NCBI RefSeq assembly: GCF_027214025.1
Contig: NZ_JAPWHB010000002.1
Coordinates: forward strand, 1-64,000
Source of the DNA: Parahoeflea alexandrii
GTDB lineage: Bacteria > Pseudomonadota > Alphaproteobacteria > Rhizobiales > Rhizobiaceae
Length of the DNA: 64,000 nt
Direction of reading: 5' to 3'
The position numbers were made by a program, and so were the translations under genes. The notes beneath the pieces were generated by a model. That model saw only the letters and a list, made by a program, of their open reading frames with translations. It ran no database searches and was not told the origin of the DNA. Shown here in pieces: positions 54,264-63,670 of the stretch (position 1 is its first letter; the number at the start of each line of letters is the position of its first letter).

Positions 54264-54714
54264 TGCCGTTGTCCTCCGGAGCATCAAGCGCCGGACTCGC
54301 CAGGGCGAAGCCGCCGCACAGCCAGAGGGAAACCTCGGCGGCGTCCTCGGCCGACTCGAACACATAGTCTCCGCCCTTGAGCGTCGATTCGTGGAACTCG
54401 ATCCGCAAGCCCGGCTGATCGCCGATCGGTTGCACGGCCACATCGCCGGGCAGGATCAGGCGCGCTACATTGTGGCGACCCATACTCTGCATGAAGCCGG
54501 TCTTGCCGTCCGCCAGCCGAAGGAAGCTGGCATTGCCGTCCTTCGTCATCGTCACCGAGCGGATCGCCTCGCCCGGATAGGCGCGTGCAAACTCGAGGAT
54601 GACTTCGCCTGGGTCCCGGTTGTCCTTCTGTCCGGACCCGCCGGTGTAGTGGACCGCACCGATCACCAGTATGACCGCGAAGGCGACGACGACAATCAGG
54701 GCTCCGAGACTCAT
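54256..54714 (-). CDS. Membrane-anchored protein, unknown
   Basis: 152 residues with one N-terminal helix (4-23) and a soluble domain (PGEVILEFARAYPGEAIRSV ... GRHNVARLILPGDVAVQPIG). No family recognised by me. It overlaps the sterol desaturase family gene by 8 bases, suggesting co-translation. Confidence 0.78.
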   Translation of the reverse strand: MSLGALIVVVAFAVILVIGAVHYTGGSGQKDNRDPGEVILEFARAYPGEAIRSVTMTKDGNASFLRLADGKTGFMQSMGRHNVARLILPGDVAVQPIGDQPGLRIEFHESTLKGGDYVFESAEDAAEVSLWLCGGFALASPALDAPEDNGNA

Positions 54715-54855
54715 GCATTCCTCCGGCTTGACGCAGCTCCCGACCGCGTCAACGTCCCTTGACTATGCCGCGCCAGATGCCGGTTCGCAAGGCATCACAG
54801 AATCCTTGCGCGAGACGGTATATCCGTGCGGAAGGGACTTTTTATTGCAAGAATG

Positions 54856-55719
54856 TCAGATATTGCCGCGCCGCTGGGCCCACCAGAGCTGAATTTGACG
54901 GCGCCATTGCGGCATCCGAACCGAACGCTCGAGACACCCGGCGTCCTCCTTCTCGGCCCGATCGAACACTGCGTTGGCAAGGGCTACCGGCAGATAGGCG
55001 GGCGTGACTGAAGCGGGGAGATCGCGAATCGCCGTGCTCGCCTTTTCCAGATGCTCCCGCCCGAAACCGGCAAAGGCACGAACCGCATTTGCCGCCTGTC
55101 CGGGATTGCCGCCGGTAAGAAAGCTGTCACGATCGAGCCCGGTGGCCGACAGCAGGTCTGCGGGTATGAACAGCTGGCCCCGCGCCTGCGAGATCGGCAG
55201 CAGCATCAGATGCCCTGCAACCGCCTGGGCGACACCGGCATGGCCGCTTGCCGTGGCAGTCAACGCCGATGCCTCGGGGTCGATCAGATACGCCGTCATT
55301 TGCAGAAGCGACGATGCGGTTTCACCGGCATAGCCCTCGTAGCTTGTCCGGTCCGGCATCGGGTCGTCGTAAAGATCGAAGATCCGCGCGTCGCACATGG
55401 CGATCAGCGGGGCAACCGGCATGGCGCGACGGTCGATCACCCCGCGCAACAGTGACGCAATCGGATGGGCCAGCGCCTCGCCGTCCCTCTCACCCGAAAG
55501 CACATCCCGCCACCATTGAAGACGCACTTCGCCGGGCAGCGGCTCGCGCACCTTGTCGCGGATGGAAGCGATTTCGGCATTGAACAGAAACAGCGCCAGC
55601 AGATCGTCGCGTACGCCCTCCGGCATCAGCAGCAGCGCGAGGTAGCGATCGATGTCGGCCTCGCGCAGTTCGCCAAGCAATCGTGACCGGGCATCCGTTG
55701 TCAGGGGTGGCGCCGGCAT
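54856..55719 (-). CDS. Squalene/phytoene synthase family protein
   Basis: 287 residues. The fold is recognised by LLALFLFNAEIASIRDKVREP, the RLQWWRD helix, YEGYAGETAS and the LPISQARGQLFIPADLL helix. The Asp-rich motifs of true phytoene synthase are weak (no clear DxxxD pairs), so it may be the NDUFAF6-like branch found in Rhizobiales rather than a carotenoid enzyme. It follows the Mth938-like gene by 5 bases. Confidence 0.85.
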   Translation of the reverse strand: MPAPPLTTDARSRLLGELREADIDRYLALLLMPEGVRDDLLALFLFNAEIASIRDKVREPLPGEVRLQWWRDVLSGERDGEALAHPIASLLRGVIDRRAMPVAPLIAMCDARIFDLYDDPMPDRTSYEGYAGETASSLLQMTAYLIDPEASALTATASGHAGVAQAVAGHLMLLPISQARGQLFIPADLLSATGLDRDSFLTGGNPGQAANAVRAFAGFGREHLEKASTAIRDLPASVTPAYLPVALANAVFDRAEKEDAGCLERSVRMPQWRRQIQLWWAQRRGNI

Positions 55720-55724
55720 CGCGC

Positions 55725-56111
55725 TCAGACAGCGATCAGGGCGGCGGCCACTGCCCGGGATTCAGCCAGCATGACATTGTAGGTTCGCACGGCAGCCCCG
55801 GTGCTCATCGGATCAGAAGAGACATTGGCCGCTCGCAAAGAGGTCTTCAACTCCGCCGGCAGGGGCCGGATCGACATGCCGGTTCCGACCAGCAGGAACT
55901 CGATGTCCCCTGTCTCGGCCAGCACCCGCTGGAACAGATCCATTGTCAGCGGCTGGTCCTCAACCACGTCCCATCCGTGCACACCCGATGGCAGGCAGAG
56001 GATCGAGCCGCGATGCGACATGTCCGCGAACCTGAACCCGCCATTGCCATAGGCGTCGATCGGTGGACGGCCCGGAAAATGCGCCGCGCGGATCTCGATC
56101 CCCGAGGCCAT
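55725..56111 (-). CDS. Mth938-like domain protein
   Basis: 128 residues. The sequence IEIRAAHFPGRPPIDAYGNG, HGWDVVEDQPLT, FLLVGTGMSIRPLPAELK and AVRTYNVMLAESRAVAAALIA matches the Mth938/NDUFAF3-like family. It is coupled between secDF (3 bases before) and the squalene/phytoene synthase family gene, an order also seen in relatives. Function unsettled. Confidence 0.88.
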   Translation of the reverse strand: MASGIEIRAAHFPGRPPIDAYGNGGFRFADMSHRGSILCLPSGVHGWDVVEDQPLTMDLFQRVLAETGDIEFLLVGTGMSIRPLPAELKTSLRAANVSSDPMSTGAAVRTYNVMLAESRAVAAALIAV

Positions 56112-56114
56112 TCC

Positions 56115-58685
56115 TCAGGCCCTGCTCTGGTCCGGAACTTCGGCCGAAGTCTCGGTTTCGCTGTCGTCGTCCAGTCCAACGCGGAAATTGTCGGCCCGGA
56201 GCTTGAACAGGATCAGCACCGGCGCAGCGATGAAGATCGACGAATAGGTACCGACCACCACACCGAAAATCATCGCGAACGTGAAGGACCGGATCACTTC
56301 ACCGCCGAAGATGAACAGCGCCAGAAGCGCCAGAAGCGTTGTCACCGATGTCAAAATGGTGCGCGGCAGCATCTGGTTGATCGACAGATCGAGCAACCCG
56401 GTCAGCGGCATCTTTTTGTAGCGCCTCAGATTTTCGCGAACGCGGTCGTAAACCACCACCGTATCGTTGAGCGAATAGCCGACAATGGTCAGCACCGCCG
56501 CGATACTCGACAGGTTGAACTCGATGCCCGACACCACGAAGATGCCGATGGTCAGCACCACGTCGTGAACCGTCGCAATGATCGCGCCGAGCGCGAACTG
56601 CCACTCGAACCGGAACCAGATATAGACCAGTATGGCGAGCAACGACGCGATCACGGCAATGGTACCGGCCTGCGCCAGCTCCCCCGAAACCGTCGGGCCG
56701 ACAACCTCGACACGGCGAATATCATAATCGCCTTCGAGTTCGCCGCGCACCAGCGTGATCACCGACTGTTCGGCGTTTTCTCCGCCGCCTTGCGCCTGCA
56801 CCCGGATCAGCACTTCACGCGGCGAGCCGAATTCCTGCGCCTGGATGTCGCCGAGATTGAGCTCCGACAGCCGTGCGCGGATATCGCCGACATCGGCATT
56901 TCCGTCCTTGGCCTGAACCTCTATCATCGACCCGCCCTTGAAATCGATGCCGTAATTCATGTTGATCGTGGCAAACAGTCCCATCGCCGCCAGTGACAAC
57001 ACTGCCGATAAAACGAAAGTAAACCTGCGGATTTTCATGAAACGGAAGGTGAAATCCCGGATAATGGCGTCGAGCGCACCCTTGGGCATGGATTTCGGCC
57101 GCCGGCGGCGCACCCATTCCGCAACCATCCAGCGCGTGAAGGTGAACGCGGTAAACACGGTGGTGACGATGCCGACGGCAAGCGTCACGGCAAAACCGCG
57201 CACCGGACCGGTGCCGAGATAGAACAGGATGACCGCGGCAATCAGCGTGGTGACGTTCGCATCCAGAATGGTGGCGAAGGCCTTGCTGAAGCCCGCATCG
57301 ATCGCCTGGATCAGCGACCGGCCGGACCGGTGCTCTTCGCGAATGCGCTCATAGATCAGCACGTTGGAGTCGACCGCCATACCGACGGTGAGCACGATGC
57401 CGGCGATGCCCGGCAGGGTCAGTGTCGCCCCCAAAAGCGTCAGCACCGCGATGATCATGGTCACGTTGGCAATCAGCGCCAGGTTGGCGATGAAGCCGAG
57501 CATGCCGTAGGCCACGAACATGAACACCAGCACCAGCGTCGCGCCGATGATGCCGGCGATCTCGCCGGCAGCGACCGAATCCGCGCCAAGGCCTGGACCG
57601 ACTGTCCGTTCCTCGATCACCGTCAGCGTGGCAGGCAGGGCACCCGCGCGCAGCAGGATCGCCAGATCATTGGCGCTCTGAACGTCGAAATTGCCGGAAA
57701 TCTGTCCGGTGCCGCCGAGAATGGGTTCGCGGATCACCGGTGCCGAAACCACCTGATCGTCGAGAACGATGGCAAAAGGCAGGCCTACGTTCTGGGTGGT
57801 CGCCTGGCCGAAACGCTGTCCGCCCTTGGAATCGAAGCGGAAACTGACGATCGGCTCATTGGTCCGCTGGTCGTAGCCGGCCTGCGCGTCGACAAGGTTT
57901 TCGCCCGACACCAGAACCGAGCGCTGAACCAGGTAAGGCACCGGCGGATCATCTGTTGTGTAAAGAACCTCGGAGTTGGCCGGCGGACGACCCTGGATGG
58001 CCTCCTGCACCGGCATGGAGGTATCCACCATCCGGAACGCCAGTTTTGCGGTCTGGTTGAGCAGGTTCTTCAGCCGCTCGGGATCGTCAAGTCCGGGAAC
58101 CTGGACCAGGATTCGGTCAGCGCCCTGGCGTTGGATCACCGGTTCCGTAGTCCCGAGTTCGTCGATGCGCTTGCGAACAACCTCGATCGATTGCGCCACG
58201 GCCGAGGAGACGCGATAGGTGATGCCGTCATCGGTGAGAAGAATGCGCAACTGACCCGGCTGGGTTTCCTCGATCGTCGCTTCCGCCACCGTGCCGCCGC
58301 CAAACAGTCCGGAGTTGACCGGTTGGGTGAGTTCGTCAAGAACCGTCTTGGCTTCCTCGACCTTGGCATCGTCGCGAATCCGGACCTGAACCATCTGGCC
58401 GGTCCCGGACAATCCCGTGTACCCGATCCCTGCTTCGCGCAACAGCCGCCGGACATCGTCAACCGTCGTGGTCAACCGGTCCTTGATGATGTCCTGACGC
58501 TCCACCTGCAGGAGCATGTAGGAACCACCTTGCAGATCGAGACCGAGCGTGAGTTTCTTCGATGGCGCCCATTCCGGCAGGCTGTCTGCCTGCTGCTGGC
58601 TCAGAAGATTCGGAAACGCAAACACCACGCTGGCAAGAACGGCAAGCCAGATGAGGGTTGTTTTCCAACGGGAGAAATAAAGCAT
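56115..58685 (-). CDS. secDF: Fused protein translocase SecDF
   Basis: 856 residues, a natural SecD-SecF fusion usual in Rhizobiales. SecD part: membrane helix, LGLDLQGGSYMLLQV, then LPATLTVIEERTVGPGLG and TVGMAVDSNVLIYERIREE. SecF part: NYGIDFKGGSMIEVQ, VLTIVGYSLNDTVVVYDRVR and LPRTILTSVTTLLALLA. It uses the proton gradient to pull exported proteins. It is preceded by yajC on the same strand, the classical arrangement. Confidence 0.97.
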   Translation of the reverse strand: MLYFSRWKTTLIWLAVLASVVFAFPNLLSQQQADSLPEWAPSKKLTLGLDLQGGSYMLLQVERQDIIKDRLTTTVDDVRRLLREAGIGYTGLSGTGQMVQVRIRDDAKVEEAKTVLDELTQPVNSGLFGGGTVAEATIEETQPGQLRILLTDDGITYRVSSAVAQSIEVVRKRIDELGTTEPVIQRQGADRILVQVPGLDDPERLKNLLNQTAKLAFRMVDTSMPVQEAIQGRPPANSEVLYTTDDPPVPYLVQRSVLVSGENLVDAQAGYDQRTNEPIVSFRFDSKGGQRFGQATTQNVGLPFAIVLDDQVVSAPVIREPILGGTGQISGNFDVQSANDLAILLRAGALPATLTVIEERTVGPGLGADSVAAGEIAGIIGATLVLVFMFVAYGMLGFIANLALIANVTMIIAVLTLLGATLTLPGIAGIVLTVGMAVDSNVLIYERIREEHRSGRSLIQAIDAGFSKAFATILDANVTTLIAAVILFYLGTGPVRGFAVTLAVGIVTTVFTAFTFTRWMVAEWVRRRRPKSMPKGALDAIIRDFTFRFMKIRRFTFVLSAVLSLAAMGLFATINMNYGIDFKGGSMIEVQAKDGNADVGDIRARLSELNLGDIQAQEFGSPREVLIRVQAQGGGENAEQSVITLVRGELEGDYDIRRVEVVGPTVSGELAQAGTIAVIASLLAILVYIWFRFEWQFALGAIIATVHDVVLTIGIFVVSGIEFNLSSIAAVLTIVGYSLNDTVVVYDRVRENLRRYKKMPLTGLLDLSINQMLPRTILTSVTTLLALLALFIFGGEVIRSFTFAMIFGVVVGTYSSIFIAAPVLILFKLRADNFRVGLDDDSETETSAEVPDQSRA

Positions 58686-58779
58686 GGGGCTCTCGGTTCA
58701 TCCTCGGGGACGAAAAAGGGTAAGATGACAGGCAACGCGACCTGGCAGACAGGACCGATGTCCTGTCTGCACTATGCGG

Positions 58780-59109
58780 CTATTCCTTGACCGGCTCGCC
58801 CTTGACGCGAACATCGGCGATCAGGCTGCGGATCAGGCGGACCTTCACGCCATCGGCGATTTCGACTTCCAGTTCCGCGTCGTCGATCACCTTGGTGACC
58901 TTGCCGACCACGCCGCCGCCAGTGATCACCTGATCGCCACGGCGCACGTTCTTGAGCATTTCCTGACGTTGCTTCATCTGGGTCCGCTGCGGGCGGATGA
59001 TGAGGAAATACATGATCACGAAGATCAGCAGGAACGGCAGGATCGACATCAGGATCTCGCCGCCGCCACCGCCGAGTGCGGACTGGGCATAGGCCGGGGT
59101 AACAAACAT
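58780..59109 (-). CDS. yajC: Preprotein translocase subunit YajC
   Basis: 109 residues with one membrane helix (MSILPFLLIFVIMYFLIIRP), then the typical QRTQMKQRQEMLKNVRRGD ... VITGGGVVGKVTKV. Part of SecDFYajC. 94 bases upstream of secDF and on the same strand. Confidence 0.95.
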   Translation of the reverse strand: MFVTPAYAQSALGGGGGEILMSILPFLLIFVIMYFLIIRPQRTQMKQRQEMLKNVRRGDQVITGGGVVGKVTKVIDDAELEVEIADGVKVRLIRSLIADVRVKGEPVKE

Positions 59110-59416
59110 GAAAAACTCCTTGAAGATAAGGCATGGAGCCCTTCACGGGGCCTCCAGCGGTCGAGCGGAATATAGTGGCAAGATGGGCGATTGCAACGCA
59201 AACATCGTGCCTTCCCACCTGAATTCCTGCTCAAAACCGCTTTTCCGCTTCCCCACGCCGTGCTACCCGCACTTGAACGTCTCGGGCGCGGAGGAATTTG
59301 GCTGCGCTGGAGGCAAACGCAGTGTATCGGGTGGAGCGGCAAGGCTTGCGCATTTTTGCAATGTGCGCGGACGCCGGACGCCCAAGCCCAACATCAGCCA
59401 GCTCACGGACGCTAAG
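59110..59416. other. Intergenic region between yajC and the DUF815 ATPase gene
   Basis: About 300 bases between divergent genes, so it should hold both promoters. I see no gene, tRNA or strong hairpin. Confidence 0.4.
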
Positions 59417-60286
59417 ATGCAAGACCAGACAGCCCAGCAAATCCTCGCAGAACTCGCCCGGCTGTCACGCGCCGTGGAATCTCTGGCGCCGGCACCCCGC
59501 ATGGAAAATCGTCTCGATGCGGCCGATTGTTTTGTCTGGAACGCCGATGCGCATCATCTCGCACCGGTAGCCCGGCCAAACCGGATCGACATCGGCCTGA
59601 TCAAGGGAGTCGATCACGTCCGCGATATTCTGGTCGACAATACGAGGCGCTTTGCCCGCGGCCTGCCGGCCAACAACGTTCTCCTGTGGGGCGCGCGGGG
59701 TATGGGAAAATCCTCGCTGGTCAAATCCGCCCATGCCGAACTCCTCGCCGAAAGGGAGACAATCGCTCCCCTGAAGCTGGTCGAAATCCACCGCGAAGAC
59801 ATCAATTCCTTGCCCGAGTTAATGGCCATACTCAGGCCCGCGCGGGAACGTTTCATTCTGTTCTGCGACGACCTGTCGTTCGACCACGACGACACCGCAT
59901 ACAAATCGCTCAAGGCGGCACTCGACGGCGGCATCGAGGGCCGGCCGGACAATATCGTGCTCTACGCCACATCGAACCGGCGCCACCTGCTGCCGCGCGA
60001 CATGATCGAGAACGAGCGCTCTACCGCCATCAACCCGAGCGAAGCAGTCGAGGAGAAAGTCTCGCTCTCCGACCGCTTCGGACTGTGGCTCGGTTTTCAC
60101 AAATGCTCCCAGGACGACTATCTCGAGATGGTCGCCGGCTATGCTGCGCATTTCGATCTGAAGATCGCACCTGAGGACCTGCAGGCCCAGGCGCTTGAAT
60201 GGTCCACCACCCGCGGCGCGCGTTCGGGCCGCGTCGCCTGGCAATTCATCCAGGATCTCGCCGGCCGCAGCGGCCAGAAGCTGTAG
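59417..60286 (+). CDS. DUF815 family ATP-binding protein
   Basis: 289 residues from ATG 59417. AAA-type ATPase: Walker A LLWGARGMGKSSLVKS, Walker B-like RFILFCDDLSFD, sensor ATSNRRHLLPRDM and a C-terminal region with GLWLGFHKCSQDDYL. DUF815 proteins are conserved, cytoplasmic and of unknown role. Divergent from yajC, convergent with the LytM-domain gene. Confidence 0.92.
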   Translation: MQDQTAQQILAELARLSRAVESLAPAPRMENRLDAADCFVWNADAHHLAPVARPNRIDIGLIKGVDHVRDILVDNTRRFARGLPANNVLLWGARGMGKSSLVKSAHAELLAERETIAPLKLVEIHREDINSLPELMAILRPARERFILFCDDLSFDHDDTAYKSLKAALDGGIEGRPDNIVLYATSNRRHLLPRDMIENERSTAINPSEAVEEKVSLSDRFGLWLGFHKCSQDDYLEMVAGYAAHFDLKIAPEDLQAQALEWSTTRGARSGRVAWQFIQDLAGRSGQKL

Positions 60287-60321
60287 CTGTAGCCAGTGAG
60301 ATCCACCTAACCGGAAATCGA

Positions 60322-60353
60322 AAAAGGCCGGCACTGCAAAATGCCGGCCTTTT
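60322..60353. terminator. Bidirectional terminator between convergent genes
   Basis: 12-base arms AAAAGGCCGGCA and TGCCGGCCTTTT with an 8-base loop. Serves the ATPase gene on the plus strand and the LytM-domain gene on the minus strand. Confidence 0.88.
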
Positions 60354-60375
60354 CCGCTTTCGCCTGGAGGGGCGT

Positions 60376-62124
60376 TTATTCGAGATACTTGATCGGATCG
60401 ACCGGCGAAGCATTCTTCCGCACTTCAAAGTGCAGCCGCGGCGTCTTGGCCACGCCGGTCATTCCGGAACTCGCAATCACCTGGCCGCGCGTTACCTTGT
60501 CGCCGCGATTGACATTGAGCTGGTCGGCATGCGCGTAGACCGTGACCAGACCGTCATCATGCCGGACCAGAACCGTCTTTCCGTATTCCTTCAGACCATC
60601 GCCCGAGTAGATGACTACGCCGTTTTCCGCAGCCTTGACCGGGGTTCCAGTCGGCATCGAGATATCGATGCCGTCATTGCGCTTGCCGTTCTCGGTCTTG
60701 GCAAAGCCGGTGATCACCTGACCGCGTGCCGGCCAGCGGAACTTGCCGATCCCCGTCGCCGCAGGCGCCACGGAAGCGGTGTCGCCCTTGGTCTTTGCTG
60801 CAACGCTGTCGCCAGCGGCTGTCACCGGCGGCGTATAGGCCTTGGGCGCCTGTGCTGTGTTGACCGAAGCCGTTGACGACGGATTGAGCGTCGAACCGGC
60901 GCCGCCGGGAATGGTAAGCGTCTGTCCGATTCGGATATTGCTGCCCGAAATCTTGTTGGCGGCCTTCAACGCATCGACGCTCACACCATGACCGCGTGCG
61001 ATCTTGCTGAGTGAATCCCCGGCCTTGACCACATAGACGCCACCGCCCGCCTCGCCGGACTTGGAGGCCGTTCCGGAAATTGGCTGATTTGCCGACGATT
61101 GCTTGTCCGGATTGCGCAGCGACGGCGCTGCCGGCAGCACCGCCACTTCGCGACCCGGCGCAGGTGCGGGCAGAGGAAGCCGGTCATGCTTGACCTCGCC
61201 GACCAGGCCGGAGCTGGAATGCGAGGCGCGGGTTTTCGCATCGCTGTCCGGCGCCGAAACCGGTGCCTGGCGCGAATAGACATAGATCGGGATCAGCAAT
61301 TTCTGGCCGCTTGGAACCTTCGAGGCGTCGGTGATGCCGTTGGCCTTCATGATTTCGCTGGCGGGAACGCCGTAACGCTTCGACAGATTGTAGATCGTCT
61401 CGCCTTCGCCAAGCGTGATGCGTGTCGCACCGGTCGTGGTCCAGCCGGCACTCTGCGGCGCGGATCCGGTCACGATCGGATCCGGCGCCAGCACCGGGTC
61501 GGCATCCTGATAGCGCGGATTAACCGGGACCGTTGACGTCAACTGCTGCGGCCGCTCAGGGAAAGCCTGGGCCTGCGGCTGGGACGCCACAGGTTGCGTC
61601 ATCGGCTCCAGAACCGGCAAGTTCGCCGCCTGCTGCTGCACCGGCTGGCGCGACGGCAGGATGCTGCGCGCCACGGACGAAACCCGCTGCACGCCGCCGG
61701 TAATGATATTCGATGAGGAAGACGCCCCGCGCGCAACCGAGCCGGGGATGGAGCCGGTCGATGTCGGGTCATAACCCTGTTGCGCCGGCGAGCGGTAATC
61801 TCCGGGAAACGCCTGCGAAACCGACGCCGGCGCCTGCGGGAAAGCCTGCTGTCCGGCACTCGGCGCCTGCGGATACGCCTGGGCCTGCGGGTATGCCTGA
61901 GCCTGAGGATAGCCCTGCGGCGCCGCATTGCCGCCGACGGAGCCCATCGGCGCCAGCCGGTCGGACGCGGGCTGCGGCACGGAGGCTGTCAGCAACTGAT
62001 CGGTGTTTCGATAGGAAAAGCGATTGGCGTCCGAACTGCAGGCGGCGGCGGAGCCCGCCAGGAGCGCAACACCAAGCAAACGAGTTACCGATGTGCCGGA
62101 AACGACAGTCTGTCTGAGACGCAT
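60376..62124 (-). CDS. LysM + degenerate LytM (M23) lipoprotein, NlpD-like
   Basis: 582 residues from ATG 62124. Lipobox-like SAAACSS, a Gln/Ala/Pro-rich repeat region (YPQAQAYPQAQ), two LysM domains (TLGEGETIYNLSKRYGVPAS and VVKAGDSLSKIARGHGVSVD) and a C-terminal LytM domain. The zinc ligands appear lost: RNDGIDI has Asn for the first His, and RLHFEV lacks the first His of HxH. That pattern is typical of amidase activators (NlpD/EnvC) rather than active endopeptidases. A cell-division or envelope role is likely. Confidence 0.92.
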   Translation of the reverse strand: MRLRQTVVSGTSVTRLLGVALLAGSAAACSSDANRFSYRNTDQLLTASVPQPASDRLAPMGSVGGNAAPQGYPQAQAYPQAQAYPQAPSAGQQAFPQAPASVSQAFPGDYRSPAQQGYDPTSTGSIPGSVARGASSSSNIITGGVQRVSSVARSILPSRQPVQQQAANLPVLEPMTQPVASQPQAQAFPERPQQLTSTVPVNPRYQDADPVLAPDPIVTGSAPQSAGWTTTGATRITLGEGETIYNLSKRYGVPASEIMKANGITDASKVPSGQKLLIPIYVYSRQAPVSAPDSDAKTRASHSSSGLVGEVKHDRLPLPAPAPGREVAVLPAAPSLRNPDKQSSANQPISGTASKSGEAGGGVYVVKAGDSLSKIARGHGVSVDALKAANKISGSNIRIGQTLTIPGGAGSTLNPSSTASVNTAQAPKAYTPPVTAAGDSVAAKTKGDTASVAPAATGIGKFRWPARGQVITGFAKTENGKRNDGIDISMPTGTPVKAAENGVVIYSGDGLKEYGKTVLVRHDDGLVTVYAHADQLNVNRGDKVTRGQVIASSGMTGVAKTPRLHFEVRKNASPVDPIKYLE

Positions 62125-62229
62125 AACACTACCCAATCAACGCAAAACCAACTGGGATGATTAAAGCGCGTTAGTGTTACTCATCGGTTAAGGCGGCTAA
62201 AATCGGTGCTTTTTGTGATGATTTATGCC

Positions 62230-62883
62230 TCAAAGCGCAGCTGCAACACCCGGGATGAAAGCCCTGTAAGGCACCGCGAAAAGGTCCTCGCGTTCAAAAC
62301 GGCTGCCGATCTTGGTCAGGCGCACCATCTGCGCCCGCCCATTCTCCTGAAGGATGGGCGCCAGCATGACGCCCCCCGACGCCAGTTGATCGACAAACTG
62401 GCGCGGCATGCCGTCAAAGGCGCACGTGGCAATGATCCGATCGAAGCTGCCCTCCCCGTTCATGCCCTTCAACCCATCCGCCTGACGCGAAACGACATTG
62501 CCAAGCCCGAGATGGCCAAAGCGCTGCTGCGCCAGCTGGACCAGCGTCTTGTAACGGTCGACTGTCACCACCCGCTCGGCCAGCCGCGCCGCAACCGCCG
62601 CCAGAAAACCGCTTCCCGTCCCGAGATCGAGCACCCGGTGACCCGCCTCGATCGCCGCAGCCATGATCAGCCTCGCAACCAGGTCGGCGCTTTCGGCGAA
62701 ACTGCCGCAATCGATCGGCACCAGGCGGTCCTGGTAGGCGGCATCGGAGTAAGCGGCGGAAAAAAACAGCGTCCGCGGAGTCTGCTCAAGCGCCGTCAGC
62801 AACGCCTTGTCAGCCAGACCCTCGGCCCTGAGGCGCAGGAAAAGTCCCGCGAACCCCTCCTTCTCCGCCAGCCGCGCATTCAT
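62230..62883 (-). CDS. pcm: Protein-L-isoaspartate O-methyltransferase
   Basis: 217 residues. SAM-binding motif LDLGTGSGFLAAVAARLAERV, then VVSRQADGLKGMNGEGSFDR and an IIATCAFDGMP. It methylates isoaspartyl residues to start repair of aged proteins. It starts 3 bases after the surE stop, the classical surE-pcm pair. Confidence 0.95.
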   Translation of the reverse strand: MNARLAEKEGFAGLFLRLRAEGLADKALLTALEQTPRTLFFSAAYSDAAYQDRLVPIDCGSFAESADLVARLIMAAAIEAGHRVLDLGTGSGFLAAVAARLAERVVTVDRYKTLVQLAQQRFGHLGLGNVVSRQADGLKGMNGEGSFDRIIATCAFDGMPRQFVDQLASGGVMLAPILQENGRAQMVRLTKIGSRFEREDLFAVPYRAFIPGVAAAL

Positions 62884-62886
62884 CGC

Positions 62887-63645
62887 TCAGTCTTCCAGCC
62901 TTTTGGCAATCAGTTCCTGAACCGCATGATTGGTCAGGTCCAGCTTCAGCGGCGTCACCGAAATGTAGCCGTTCGAGATGGCCTTGATGTCGCTGTTGGC
63001 TTCCGGAGAGAAATCACGGCGGCCGAATTTCAGCCAGAAATAGGGAAAGCCGCGGCCGTCGTGACGTTCCTCGATCGAAAGACCGTGCGTCATCTGCCCC
63101 TGGTCGGTCACGATCACACCCTTGACCTCATCGGCCGGGCAATTCGGGAAATTGACATTGAGCAGCGTGCCTGCCGGAAGATCGATCTTCACCAGCTTCT
63201 TGAGAAGATCCGGCGCAAGGGTCTCGACCACGTCCCACGGGACGATGCGGCCATTGACGAAATTGTAGGCCTGACTGATGGCGATCGAGCGGACGCCGAG
63301 CAGCGTGCCTTCCATGGCGCCGGCCACCGTGCCCGAGTAGGTCACGTCATCGGCGACATTCTGGCCCGAATTCACCCCCGAGAGCACCAGGTCCGGCGCC
63401 TCGTCCATCAGGCTCCGGATCGCCATGATGACGCAATCAGTCGGCGTGCCGCGCAGCGCATAGGTCTTGTCGCGGACCTTGCGCAGCCTGAGCGGCTCCG
63501 ACAGGGTCAGTGAATGCGCAAGCCCGCTCTGGTCGGTTTCAGGCGCAACGATCCAGACGTCGTCCGAAAGTGTGCGGGCAATGCGCTCGAGCACCTCAAG
63601 CCCCTCGGCATGGATGCCGTCGTCATTGGTGATGAGTATGCGCAT
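62887..63645 (-). CDS. surE: 5'/3'-nucleotidase SurE
   Basis: 252 residues. N-terminal [20 protein letters not shown] with the metal-binding Asp pair, [20 protein letters not shown] and a [14 protein letters not shown] core. It hydrolyses nucleoside monophosphates and related substrates. Directly upstream of pcm and downstream of serS. Confidence 0.96.
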   Translation of the reverse strand: MRILITNDDGIHAEGLEVLERIARTLSDDVWIVAPETDQSGLAHSLTLSEPLRLRKVRDKTYALRGTPTDCVIMAIRSLMDEAPDLVLSGVNSGQNVADDVTYSGTVAGAMEGTLLGVRSIAISQAYNFVNGRIVPWDVVETLAPDLLKKLVKIDLPAGTLLNVNFPNCPADEVKGVIVTDQGQMTHGLSIEERHDGRGFPYFWLKFGRRDFSPEANSDIKAISNGYISVTPLKLDLTNHAVQELIAKRLED

Positions 63646-63670
63646 TGCCTGCTCTCCTGAAATAAATAAA

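Noticed and set aside
57330-58790. A 486-codon plus-strand open frame opposite secDF
   Set aside because: It is antisense to a fully conserved SecDF, has no family features and a shadow-like Arg/His/Gly-rich composition from the high-GC complement.
59110-59416. Possible small RNA in the yajC upstream region
   Set aside because: Checked for SRP RNA, 6S and tRNA signatures; none fit and no terminator-like hairpin ends the stretch.
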